Shown in pieces: positions 1 to 6,987 of a stretch of DNA of 64,000 bases. The first letter of the stretch is position 1. Each line of letters begins with the position of its first letter. The stretch lies in assembly GCA_038230215.1 (NCBI GenBank), contig JBBRNR010000005.1:257521-321520 (forward strand), written 5' to 3'. Source of the stretch: DASVRZ01 sp038230215. GTDB taxonomy: Bacteria > Verrucomicrobiota > Verrucomicrobiia > Chthoniobacterales > DASVRZ01. The translations under genes and the position numbers were made by a program. A model generated the notes under the pieces. The model was not told where the DNA came from and made no database searches. It saw only the letters and a list, made by a program, of their open reading frames with translations.

Positions 1-573
1 GCCGACACCACATTCTCTCCAGTGTTCCTACGCAACGCCACCGCATATGGAGCTTCGCAAAGAATGCGTTTCGACATTGTGCTGAACAATCTTTCTGGAC
101 TTGCTCACACAACCCAAACTATTGCCATGATGAGTGACGGCACGCCTTGGCGCCCGCTCGTTCATGCACAAGATATAGCAAGCGCCATCGAGACGGTGCT
201 AACTGCGGATGCGGAGAAGATTCATAACGAGGTATTCAACGTGGGTGACACGCAACACAATTACCAAGTCCGCGACATTGCCGAGTTCGTCGCCGCCGAG
301 TATCCCGACTGCAAACTAACCTTCGGCACGCTTCCCAGCGACAACCGAAGCTACCGTGTTTCCTTCGACAAAATTCATGACCGGTTTCCTCACTACGTCT
401 GTCAGTGGGATGCCGCAAAAGGAGCGCGTCAACTGAGGGAGTTATTCAACGCCATTCCGCTGACGACCGAGTTGTTTCTCGCGCATCCATTTACGCGGCT
501 GAAAGCTTTGGAAAAACTAATCAAGGAAGGCCGTATTGATGGCGACTTCTTCTGGCAAACACCGGCTGCATGA
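1..573 (+). CDS. NAD-dependent sugar epimerase/dehydratase, C-terminal part (5' cut by window)
   Basis: The reading frame is open from base 1, so the gene starts outside the window; the GTG at 22 is internal. The visible 190 residues are the C-terminal two thirds of an extended short-chain dehydrogenase acting on nucleotide sugars: the stretch FLRNATAYGASQRMRFD is the conserved substrate-binding region after the active-site Tyr-Lys pair, followed by WRPLVHAQDIASAI and the NVGD motif. It overlaps the next gene by four bases (ATGA), so it is in an operon with an RmlC-type epimerase and a DUF4910 protein, which points to deoxysugar synthesis for O-antigen or capsule. Family is clear; substrate is unknown. 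Confidence 0.9.
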   Translation, partial: ADTTFSPVFLRNATAYGASQRMRFDIVLNNLSGLAHTTQTIAMMSDGTPWRPLVHAQDIASAIETVLTADAEKIHNEVFNVGDTQHNYQVRDIAEFVAAEYPDCKLTFGTLPSDNRSYRVSFDKIHDRFPHYVCQWDAAKGARQLRELFNAIPLTTELFLAHPFTRLKALEKLIKEGRIDGDFFWQTPAA

Positions 574-1118
574 AGTTCACGCCATTGCCTTTACTGGGTG
601 CTTATTTGATCGAAGCGGAGTCGCTTTGCGATGATCGCGGCTTCTTTGCCCGCATCATTTGCAGAGAGGAATTTCTAGCACACGAGTTAGATCCGAATCT
701 GCAGCAGGCGAGCATGTCGCACAACACGCTTCGCGGCACTCTACGTGGAATGCACCTGCAAGTCGCGCCACACAGCGAGAGCAAGTTAGTCCGCGTCACA
801 GCAGGTTCCATTCATGATGTGATCATTGACTTGCGACCGGAGTCTGAAACTTATCTAAAACATTTCTGCATTGTTCTCACCTCTGCCAAGCCAGCGGTGC
901 TTTACATCCCGAAAGGGTTTGCTCATGGGTTTCAAACTTTGGAAAATGGTGCCGAGGTTTACTATCATATGAACCGGGCTTTCCATGCTCCTGCGGCTCG
1001 CGGTTTTCTCTGGAGCGATCCACAATTTGGAATCTCCTGGCCGATCGCTGATCCGATTCTAAGTCAGAAAGATGCGGTCGCGCCGTTATTTGATCCACAA
1101 TTGTTAGCTGCGATATGA
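570..1118 (+). CDS. rfbC: dTDP-4-dehydrorhamnose 3,5-epimerase family protein
   Basis: Cupin-fold sugar epimerase of 182 residues, the normal length. Family features are GFFARI near residue 24, the SHNTLRGTLRGMHLQ block around residues 50-64 that carries the catalytic His, PHSESKLVRV, the HDVIIDLR segment, FAHGFQTL and the VYYHMN tyrosine. The family inverts C3 and C5 of a 4-keto-6-deoxy nucleotide sugar. ATG overlaps the stop of the upstream epimerase and its own stop overlaps the next start, so translation is coupled. The real substrate may be a related sugar rather than the dTDP-rhamnose precursor, so the symbol denotes the family. Confidence 0.9.
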   Translation: MKFTPLPLLGAYLIEAESLCDDRGFFARIICREEFLAHELDPNLQQASMSHNTLRGTLRGMHLQVAPHSESKLVRVTAGSIHDVIIDLRPESETYLKHFCIVLTSAKPAVLYIPKGFAHGFQTLENGAEVYYHMNRAFHAPAARGFLWSDPQFGISWPIADPILSQKDAVAPLFDPQLLAAI

Positions 1119-2365
1119 CTGGACAGGAAATGCACCAGTTGGCCACACGGCTCTATCCGATTTGCAGAAGCATCACCGGAGCTGGAGTTCGTGAGACGCT
1201 GGCTGTTTTGCAAGAGTATCTAGCAATTGAAATCAAAGCCGTGCCTTCAGGAACGCAAGTCTTTGACTGGGTTGTGCCCGATGAATGGGCTGTAAGTGAA
1301 GCCTGGCTGGCGGATCGACAAGGGCGGCGTGTGATTGATTTTGCCGACCACAATTTGCACCTGCTGCAATACAGCGAACCTTTCTGTGGGGTAGTTAGCA
1401 GGGCGGAGTTAGAGTCGCATCTGCATTCGCTGCCGAATCAGCCGACTCTCATCCCTTACAAGACTAGCTATTACCGAAAGGATTGGGGATTTTGTCTTTC
1501 CGAGGAGCAGAAAGCAACATTGTTAGATCCCGAATATGAGGTTCATATTGCTACTAACCTCGCTCCTGGTGTGTTGAACTATGGCGAGCTTTTTATCCCC
1601 GGACGCACGAATGAGGAGATTCTTATCTCGACTCACATCTGCCATCCGTCGTTGGCGAATGACAATCTTTCCGGAATCCTCGTGGCGCTGAATACGGCTC
1701 TGCATTTTTCCAAGACTTCCAGCCATTACTCGATCCGTCTCGTCTTCGTTCCGGGAACCATCGGCGCGATCACCTGGCTGGCGACAAACCAACATAGTTC
1801 CATAAAACACGGGCTCGTTATCACCGGCGTGGGCGCGGAACGCGAGTTCCATTACAAGCTAACTCGCTCGGAAAGCGCTGAGATCGACCTTGTTGCTGAG
1901 CTGACTTTGCGGGAAAGCGGACATCCCTTTCACATTCTGCCTTTCTCGCCCTACGGCTACGACGAGCGCCAATACAACTCTCCAGGGATCGCCCTGCCGG
2001 TCGGTTGCCTCATGCGTACGCCACACGGTACATACCCGGAATATCACACCTCTGCGGACAACTTGGCCTTCCTTCAGCCGACAGCTTTGGCGGAGTCCTC
2101 TGACCTGCTGATTCAGATTCTCTCGAACCTTTCCGCCAACCGCATTTACAGAAATCTTTCCCCTTTCTGCGAGCCGCAGCTCGGCAAACGTGGGCTCTAC
2201 GCTTCGGATCCTGCGGAAAACATGGCCTTTCTCTGGGTGCTCAATCTGTCAGACGGCACCCATTCGTTGCTCGACATTGCCACGCGGTCCGTGATCCCGT
2301 TTGCCCAAATTATGACCGTTGCTGACCGTTTGGTTTCGGCGGGACTTCTCGAATGCGTGGGCTGA
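1115..2365 (+). CDS. DUF4910 aminopeptidase-like protein of polysaccharide clusters
   Basis: 416 residues. The N-terminal part (ATRLYPICRSITGAGVRETL) and the central metallopeptidase-like segment THICHPSLANDNLSGI, near residues 172-187, match the DUF4910/DUF2172 family, which has an M28-like zinc peptidase fold; HxCHP and the following Asp are plausible metal ligands. The last 70 residues (LDIATRSVIPFAQIMTVADRL) look like the winged-helix end found in the family. Such proteins are common in O-antigen and exopolysaccharide gene clusters, but their reaction is not established. Last gene of the sugar operon, joined to the epimerase by ATGA. Confidence 0.85.
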   Translation: MTGQEMHQLATRLYPICRSITGAGVRETLAVLQEYLAIEIKAVPSGTQVFDWVVPDEWAVSEAWLADRQGRRVIDFADHNLHLLQYSEPFCGVVSRAELESHLHSLPNQPTLIPYKTSYYRKDWGFCLSEEQKATLLDPEYEVHIATNLAPGVLNYGELFIPGRTNEEILISTHICHPSLANDNLSGILVALNTALHFSKTSSHYSIRLVFVPGTIGAITWLATNQHSSIKHGLVITGVGAEREFHYKLTRSESAEIDLVAELTLRESGHPFHILPFSPYGYDERQYNSPGIALPVGCLMRTPHGTYPEYHTSADNLAFLQPTALAESSDLLIQILSNLSANRIYRNLSPFCEPQLGKRGLYASDPAENMAFLWVLNLSDGTHSLLDIATRSVIPFAQIMTVADRLVSAGLLECVG

Positions 2366-2593
2366 AAAGCTCTGTGCCTCTCGTGTGAATAAGGCTCCGA
2401 CAAGGGTCGAGTTTCATCGGATTCTTCCCTAAGCCGGGAGTCAGGAGCTTTTGCTGAAAGCTTTTGGGGGAGTTCTTCACACCCGGATAGTTTGTGGAAT
2501 CGCCCGATAAGCCCCGTGTGGAACTCGATTAGCCCGAGTTATTGGTTTTCTTAAGATTAAGAAGAAAGGTCCCGAAAGGATTATCTCTTCTTA

Positions 2594-3382
2594 TTAAGCG
2601 TGTGAACAAGTTCCTGAATCGACGATCTTTTGCAAGTCGGAGGGCAGGGGACTTTTCCATTCCAAGCCAATTTCAGGCAGACTCAGAAAGGCGGAGTGCA
2701 AGGCATGGCGCGGGTGGAGCAGGCGGGCGGCGAGGGTTTCGGTCCAGCCCGATTCGATGAACTCCAGATAACAGCCTTCGTCGGCACCGTAGATTTTGTC
2801 GCCGAGCAGGGGGAAACCCAGATGAGCGGCGTGAACGCGGATCTGATGGGTGCGACCGGTGAGGGGTGTGGCCCGAACAAGAGAGAGGGGAATGGAACCC
2901 GGCCCCCCAAAACGCTTCAGTAAAGTGAAATCCGTGCGTGCCGCCGCGCCGTCGGGGTGGACCACTTGCTTGAGATAAATGCGCGATTTTTCCACGGTAC
3001 CTTTCCGCAACATCGGAGCATCGACGGAGATTAGAGTCCAAGTCGGATGGCCGAGGACGATGGCGAGATATTCCTTTTTCACCGAGCCCGCCTGCATAGC
3101 GAGGCCCAGATTTCGAGCGGCCGCGGCGTTCTTCGCAATTAAAACCAGGCCACTCGTTTCACGGTCGAGCCGGTTGATGATCGAGACCTGACCCCCGTTC
3201 ACCAGTTCGTAGGCCAGCACCTCGCGCAGGCCGTCCCAGAGGGTGAATGGCCCGTGTGGCGCAGTCGGATGCACCAGAAGATGGGGCGGTTTATCCACCA
3301 CGATCCAGTCGGCGGACTCGTCAATGATCTGGAACTCCCGATTGATGAAAATGGGTTCGCCCGGTTGACGCATGGTAGGCAC
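2594..3382 (-). CDS. RluA-family RNA pseudouridine synthase
   Basis: 262 residues. The signature INRLDRETSGLVLIAKN, near residues 68-84, contains the catalytic Asp of RluA/RluC/RluD enzymes that convert uridine to pseudouridine in rRNA or tRNA. Other family blocks are DWIVVDKPPHLLVHP at the N-terminus, GRTHQIRVHAAHLGFPLLGDKIYG and LLHPRHALHS. No S4 domain precedes the catalytic domain, so this is a short RluA/TruC-like form; the target base cannot be read from sequence. The start may be Met1 or Met4 (3373). Its promoter faces the ABC ATPase gene: the two starts are under 20 bases apart. Confidence 0.93.
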   Translation of the reverse strand: MPTMRQPGEPIFINREFQIIDESADWIVVDKPPHLLVHPTAPHGPFTLWDGLREVLAYELVNGGQVSIINRLDRETSGLVLIAKNAAAARNLGLAMQAGSVKKEYLAIVLGHPTWTLISVDAPMLRKGTVEKSRIYLKQVVHPDGAAARTDFTLLKRFGGPGSIPLSLVRATPLTGRTHQIRVHAAHLGFPLLGDKIYGADEGCYLEFIESGWTETLAARLLHPRHALHSAFLSLPEIGLEWKSPLPSDLQKIVDSGTCSHA

Positions 3383-3400
3383 ATGTTATCGGAACAACGC

Positions 3401-4078
3401 ATGATACGCCTCCACGAAGTCACGAAAATCTACGGCTTGGAAAACGCCGACGCTGCGGACCGCGTCCATGCGCTCGACCACGTGACCGCGCAGATTGAGA
3501 CCGGGGAATTCATTGCCATCACCGGGGAAAGCGGGTGCGGCAAGAGCACCTTGATGCATCTTCTCGGCGGCCTTGACCAGCCGACTTCGGGAGAAATCCA
3601 CGTCGGCGGCACGGCGCTGCATGCCGCGACAGAGGACGATCTAACTCGTTATCGTCGCGACACATTGGGGATCGTTTTCCAATTCTTCAACCTCCTGCCC
3701 ACCATGCGTGTCTTGGAAAACGTCATGCTCCCGCTTCTCCTCCAAGGCCAGAAGCCCGCAGCGGCCAGCGCCCAGGCATCCGCCGCTCTTGAACTCGTCG
3801 GCATGGCAGACCGGCGCCAGCATTTTCCTCATCAACTCAGCGGAGGCGAAATGCAGCGGACTGCCATCGCGCGCGCCTTGGTCCATCGTCCGAAGCTTCT
3901 GCTCGCCGATGAGCCCACTGGCAATCTCGACAGCCGCAATGCCGCCATTGTCATCGAAGTGCTCGAGAAAATTGCTTCTCAGCGCATCGCCACCATGATA
4001 ATCGTGACCCACAGTGAGGAGGTCGCCCGCGCCGCCTCGCGAAGGATTCATTTGCGGGACGGAAAAATCATCCCATGA
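3401..4078 (+). CDS. LolD/MacB-type ABC transporter ATP-binding protein
   Basis: 225 residues from ATG 3401; an in-frame ATG at 3383 would add six residues (MLSEQR). Walker A is GESGCGKST, the signature LSGGEMQRTAIARAL, Walker B LLLADEPTGNLD, with the switch His in IVTHSEE. The NLD after Walker B and the VFQFFNLLPTMRVLENVMLP segment are typical of the LolD/MacB/FtsE group that works with FtsX/MacB-like permeases. No permease lies next to it; the next gene, overlapping by ATGA, encodes a cyclic-nucleotide-binding-domain protein. Transported substrate unknown. Confidence 0.93.
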   Translation: MIRLHEVTKIYGLENADAADRVHALDHVTAQIETGEFIAITGESGCGKSTLMHLLGGLDQPTSGEIHVGGTALHAATEDDLTRYRRDTLGIVFQFFNLLPTMRVLENVMLPLLLQGQKPAAASAQASAALELVGMADRRQHFPHQLSGGEMQRTAIARALVHRPKLLLADEPTGNLDSRNAAIVIEVLEKIASQRIATMIIVTHSEEVARAASRRIHLRDGKIIP

Positions 4079-4536
4079 GCGACAATACAGACACGGTGGC
4101 GAAAATTCGCGGCCTCACCCTTTTCCAGGAATTCAGCGAATCCGAACTCGACGGCATGGCCAGCCTCGTCGATTGCGCTTGTTACAGCGACGGCCAGCTC
4201 ATCGTGAAGCAGGACGAACCGGGAGACTCCATGTATGTCATCGTCACAGGCTCGGTCAAAGTGGTTCATCGCGGCGAAACGAAACAAATCGAGCTCGCGA
4301 CCCTCAGTGCCGGCGATTTCTTCGGAGAACTCGCCCTCGTCGATGAAGGCCCGCGCTCGGCCGACGTCCTGGCGGTGGGCGACACCCGGATGCTTGCCAT
4401 CTCCCAGGCCACCATTCGCGCCCTCGCCGGCGTCTATCCCAGCGCCGCCTTTAAGCTTCTCGTTGCGGTCGGTCGAGTCCTTGTCACCCGCCTTCGCACG
4501 GGCAATAAAAAATACATCGACTCCCTCCTCGCCTGA
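4075..4536 (+). CDS. Cyclic nucleotide-binding domain protein
   Basis: 153 residues, almost wholly one cNMP-binding domain: PGDSMYVIVTGSVKVV near residues 51-66, then the phosphate-binding cassette FFGELALVDEGPRSADVLAV near residues 82-101. Both the Glu and the Arg that contact cyclic phosphate and ribose in CAP are present. There is no helix-turn-helix, so this is not a CRP-like transcription factor; it may sense cAMP/cGMP or just be a structural regulatory module. Its start overlaps the ABC ATPase stop, suggesting joint function. Confidence 0.88.
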   Translation: MSDNTDTVAKIRGLTLFQEFSESELDGMASLVDCACYSDGQLIVKQDEPGDSMYVIVTGSVKVVHRGETKQIELATLSAGDFFGELALVDEGPRSADVLAVGDTRMLAISQATIRALAGVYPSAAFKLLVAVGRVLVTRLRTGNKKYIDSLLA

Positions 4537-4553
4537 CGCGCGGAGTTGTTTCC

Positions 4554-5444
4554 ATGGCCTATCACTTGATCGACGGCAAAGCCATTGCTGCCACTATCCG
4601 CGAGCAATCCCGCGCCCGAGTCGCGGAGTTAAAAGCCTCCGGCGTTACTCCTGGGCTGGCTGTTGTTTTGGTCGGCGACGACCCGGCTTCGCGCGCCTAC
4701 GTTCGCTCGAAAGACAAGATGTGCCAGGAACTCGGGCTGCATTCTGTTCGCCACGAATTGCCCGCTGATACCACTCAAAGTCAACTCATTGCCCTCGTCG
4801 AAACCCTCAACGACGACCCTGCCATTCACGGTATTCTCGTCCAATCGCCGCCGCCGCGGCAGATCGACGAAGCCGCCGTCATCCGCACCATCGACCCGCG
4901 CAAAGACGTGGACGGGTTTCATCCCGAAAACGTCGCCAAACTCGCCCTCGGCGACCCCAGCGGCTTCGTTCCCTGCACGCCGCTCGGCTGCCAGCGGCTG
5001 CTCATCGAGTCCGGCATCGAAACACAGGGGAGTCACATCGTTATCTTGGGCCGCAGCATGATCGTCGGCAAACCTCTCGCCCTTCTCCTCATGCAACGCG
5101 GCCGGGGAGGGGACGCCACCGTCACAGTCGCCCATTCGCGAACCAAAAATCTCGCTGCCATCACGCAGTCCGCCGACATCGTCATCGCCGCCATTGGCCG
5201 CCCCGAATTTCTCCGTGCGGAACACATCCGCGAAGGTGCCGTCGTCATCGACGTGGGTATCAACCGTGTGGACGACCCCACTTCCGCCAAAGGCTACAAA
5301 CTCGTCGGCGACGTTGCTTTTGAGGAAGTCGCGCCGAAATGTGCCGCCATCACGCCAGTCCCCGGCGGCGTTGGGCCCATGACCATCGCCCTGCTCATCG
5401 CCAATACCATCAAAGCCGCCGAGCAGATTCACGGGACGAAATAA
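4554..5444 (+). CDS. folD: Bifunctional methylenetetrahydrofolate dehydrogenase/cyclohydrolase
   Basis: 296 residues. FolD oxidises 5,10-methylene-THF to methenyl-THF and hydrolyses it to 10-formyl-THF, feeding purine synthesis and Met-tRNA formylation (fmt is also in this window). The catalytic YVRSKDKMCQELG segment holds the YxxxK motif; ILVQSPPPRQID, FVPCTPLGCQ, the nucleotide-binding ILGRSMIVGKPLALLL and the closing PVPGGVGPMTIALLIANT are all present. It lies 17 bases after the cNMP-domain gene. Confidence 0.97.
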   Translation: MAYHLIDGKAIAATIREQSRARVAELKASGVTPGLAVVLVGDDPASRAYVRSKDKMCQELGLHSVRHELPADTTQSQLIALVETLNDDPAIHGILVQSPPPRQIDEAAVIRTIDPRKDVDGFHPENVAKLALGDPSGFVPCTPLGCQRLLIESGIETQGSHIVILGRSMIVGKPLALLLMQRGRGGDATVTVAHSRTKNLAAITQSADIVIAAIGRPEFLRAEHIREGAVVIDVGINRVDDPTSAKGYKLVGDVAFEEVAPKCAAITPVPGGVGPMTIALLIANTIKAAEQIHGTK

Positions 5445-5546
5445 GGCACCTAGAAAATGAAGATCCGTTTCCTCCTGCCCTTTCCCTTCAGCCTTCGTGG
5501 TAAAAACAAAAAGTTCACTTCCACCGCAGACTTCCCTCCCTTTCTT

Positions 5547-6143
5547 ATGCGACTCACAGCCCTCGTTCCCAAACTCCTGTTTGGGAACGCACTTGTCCGG
5601 GAAACTTCGGTTTCCCAACCGCCAGCAAACACAGTTTGCGAAACAAGGCATTCCCAAACAGGAGTTTGGGAACGAGGAAGGTTTCGCGCTATTTTCCTCC
5701 TCGGGAGTGCCATCGCGCTCAGTGCCTGCCACGAGAAAGCGCCAACCGAGGTCTCCGCTTTCGCGCTCCCCACCGCCACCATCACCATCGGGAAGGAAAC
5801 TGTCACCGCCGAAGTCGCCGACACCCCTGAAAACATGCACACTGGCCTGATGTATCGCAAAACCATGGCCGACGACCACGGCATGATCTTCGTCTTCCCC
5901 GAACTCCGCCAGGCCAGCTTCTGGATGCACAACACCGACCTCCCGCTCGACATCGCCTACCTCGACCGCACAGGCCGGGTCCGCGAAATTCACCCTGCCA
6001 AACCGCACGACGATACCTCGATCCATAGCGCGACCACCGACATCGCTTACGCTTTGGAAATGAACCAGGGCTGGTTCCAAAAACACGGCCTAAAAACAGG
6101 CGTCAACGTCCAGGGCCTTCCCGCATTTCCCGCCCGGAAATAA
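5547..6143 (+). CDS. DUF192 lipoprotein with a palindromic repeat inserted in its signal peptide
   Basis: The C-terminal 125 residues are a DUF192 domain: ATITIGKETVTAEVADTPEN, GLMYRKTMADDHGMIFVFP, FWMHNTDLPLDIAYLD. Upstream is a lipoprotein signal (hydrophobic IFLLGSAIAL, lipobox LSAC). Between the likely start MRLTA at 5547 and that hydrophobic core lies a 117-bp inverted-repeat element (5561-5677), exactly 39 codons, so the frame survives. Removing it joins MRLTA to RFRAIFLLG and gives a normal 21-residue lipoprotein leader. The frame is also open back to an ATG at 5457, which would add 30 low-complexity residues; I prefer 5547 because of the restored leader, though no ribosome site is visible. 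DUF192 function is unknown. Confidence 0.8.
   Translation: MRLTALVPKLLFGNALVRETSVSQPPANTVCETRHSQTGVWERGRFRAIFLLGSAIALSACHEKAPTEVSAFALPTATITIGKETVTAEVADTPENMHTGLMYRKTMADDHGMIFVFPELRQASFWMHNTDLPLDIAYLDRTGRVREIHPAKPHDDTSIHSATTDIAYALEMNQGWFQKHGLKTGVNVQGLPAFPARK
5561..5677. repeat. 117-bp composite palindromic (REP/BIME-like) element
   Basis: The outer 27-base arms 5561-5587 and 5651-5677 are perfect inverted repeats of each other, and each arm is itself a near-palindrome (CGTTCCCAAACTCC facing TTTGGGAACG). Between them are two smaller hairpins: GGAAACTTCGGTTTCC and GCAAACACAGTTTGC. This nested design is like REP/BIME elements moved by Y1 (RAYT) transposases. It lies in frame within the DUF192 gene. 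No transposase is nearby and no second copy was noticed in the window. Confidence 0.88.
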
Positions 6144-6406
6144 GGTTCCCCGTCCCGGGTAGTGCGGGCGTCCCGCTGCCAGTTTCGGTATCTGGGCGAA
6201 ATCATAGTGCGCTGCCGCTCAAGCGGGAGAGACCGCGCCGCAGGATGCGTCGCCCAGCAGGCGAACCCAGCAGACCGCGCCTCTCCCACTACTCCGGTGC
6301 CCCGGTAGAAGGCGAAGAAGTGCGGAAGCCCCCGACGAAGGAAAACTTTCTGGCCGGATGCCGAAAAGAGCGGGCTGGAAGCCACGCGCTCCCCCTAAAA
6401 ACCTAA
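6144..6406. other. Intergenic repeat-rich DNA downstream of the DUF192 gene
   Basis: No convincing gene. It holds one copy of a dispersed CGGGTAGTGCGGGC element (6156-6169) and further GC-rich palindromic bits such as GCGGGCTGGAAGCCACGCGC near 6370-6390. Short overlapping ORFs on both strands look like by-products of this composition. No clear terminator with a T tract was found after the DUF192 gene. Confidence 0.6.
6156..6180 (+). repeat. Dispersed GGGTAGTGCGGGC element, copy 1
   Basis: CGGGTAGTGCGGGC at 6156-6169 followed by GTCCCGCTGCC. The same 14-base core recurs at 6829-6842 in the same orientation, followed by ATCCTTGCCTGC. Both copies are between genes. Confidence 0.7.
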
Positions 6407-6652
6407 CTACTTTGGTGCCTCGGGAGTGGGAGGAGCTGCATCGGTGCTTCCAGCGCGTTCCACATGGCTCGCCGACTTCCATGCCGCCAGCTTACCGGCA
6501 TCCGCTTCGAAGACATTCATATAGATCGCCTCCAGCGTATTCTTGCAACCGCGGGCCGCCTTCAGCGTCACCGGAATCGACGCCGTCGCCCCCACCTGAG
6601 TGGAACGCGCCTGGCCTTGCTGCCCGCTGCCACCGATCAGATCCGTCGCCAT
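6407..6652 (-). CDS. Small hypothetical protein beside a 21-bp repeat array
   Basis: 81 residues from an ATG preceded by GGAGGGGCTGAAACAG, a good ribosome-binding site. The sequence MATDLIGGSGQQGQAR, then SIPVTLKAARGCKNTLEAIY, VFEADAGKLAAWKSASHVER and an Ala/Pro tail is protein-like rather than random. I recognise no domain with certainty. The frame is open further upstream to 6940, through the tandem repeats at 6698-6807, so it could also be the C-terminal remnant of a longer decayed protein. No other gene is in its apparent transcription unit. Confidence 0.45.
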   Translation of the reverse strand: MATDLIGGSGQQGQARSTQVGATASIPVTLKAARGCKNTLEAIYMNVFEADAGKLAAWKSASHVERAGSTDAAPPTPEAPK

Positions 6653-6697
6653 CTGTTTCAGCCCCTCCACCGGCACCACCAGCGCGTGTTCTGACCC

Positions 6698-6807
6698 GCT
6701 TCCGGACGGTTCTGACCTGCTTCCGCTCCTCGCTGATGAGCTTCCGGCCCCGTCTGGCGGTCTCCGACATCGCCCTAAACTGCTTCCAATGCGCGTAAAC
6801 TGCTTCC
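6698..6807 (-). repeat. Degenerate 21-bp tandem repeat array (GGAAGC units)
   Basis: On the minus strand GGAAGC recurs, starting at 6807, 6787, 6745, 6724 and 6703, with a degraded unit (CGGAGA) in the 42-base gap; spacing is 20, 42, 21 and 21 bases. The units read as heptads such as RKLISEE RKQVRTV RKRVRTR in one minus frame. The array lies just upstream of the small ORF at 6407-6652. Same period, but different unit sequence, as the arrays at 29021 and 63875. Confidence 0.75.
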
Positions 6808-6828
6808 GGAGCGTCGTGAGTGTGGTCT

Positions 6829-6853
6829 CGGGTAGTGCGGGCATCCTTGCCTG
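6829..6853 (+). repeat. Dispersed GGGTAGTGCGGGC element, copy 2
   Basis: CGGGTAGTGCGGGC at 6829-6842 then ATCCTTGCCTGC; direct copy of the core at 6156. It abuts the 21-bp array. The rest of 6853-6987 up to polX holds no gene or clear promoter that I can support. Confidence 0.7.
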
Positions 6854-6987
6854 CTGGGGTTCGCATCTTGCGGACCATTCCGGGGTATCCGTTGTTTGGG
6901 ACGTGTGACGTTTCGGGACACGCCCTGGCACGATCACCACTTGTAAAAAATAATCGTCCGAACGGCAGAACTGAGTAGTTTCCCTTC

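Noticed and set aside
2366..2593. Possible hairpin TTCTTAA-GA-TTAAGAA (2548-2563) after the DUF4910 gene
   Set aside because: AT-rich and weak, without a T tract that would make it a convincing terminator; no gene in this gap either.
4629..6086. 485-codon open frame antisense to folD and the DUF192 gene
   Set aside because: Composition-driven shadow: the sense strand has clear folD and DUF192 motifs throughout, and the antisense peptide (Gly-, Asp- and Val-rich) has no family features.
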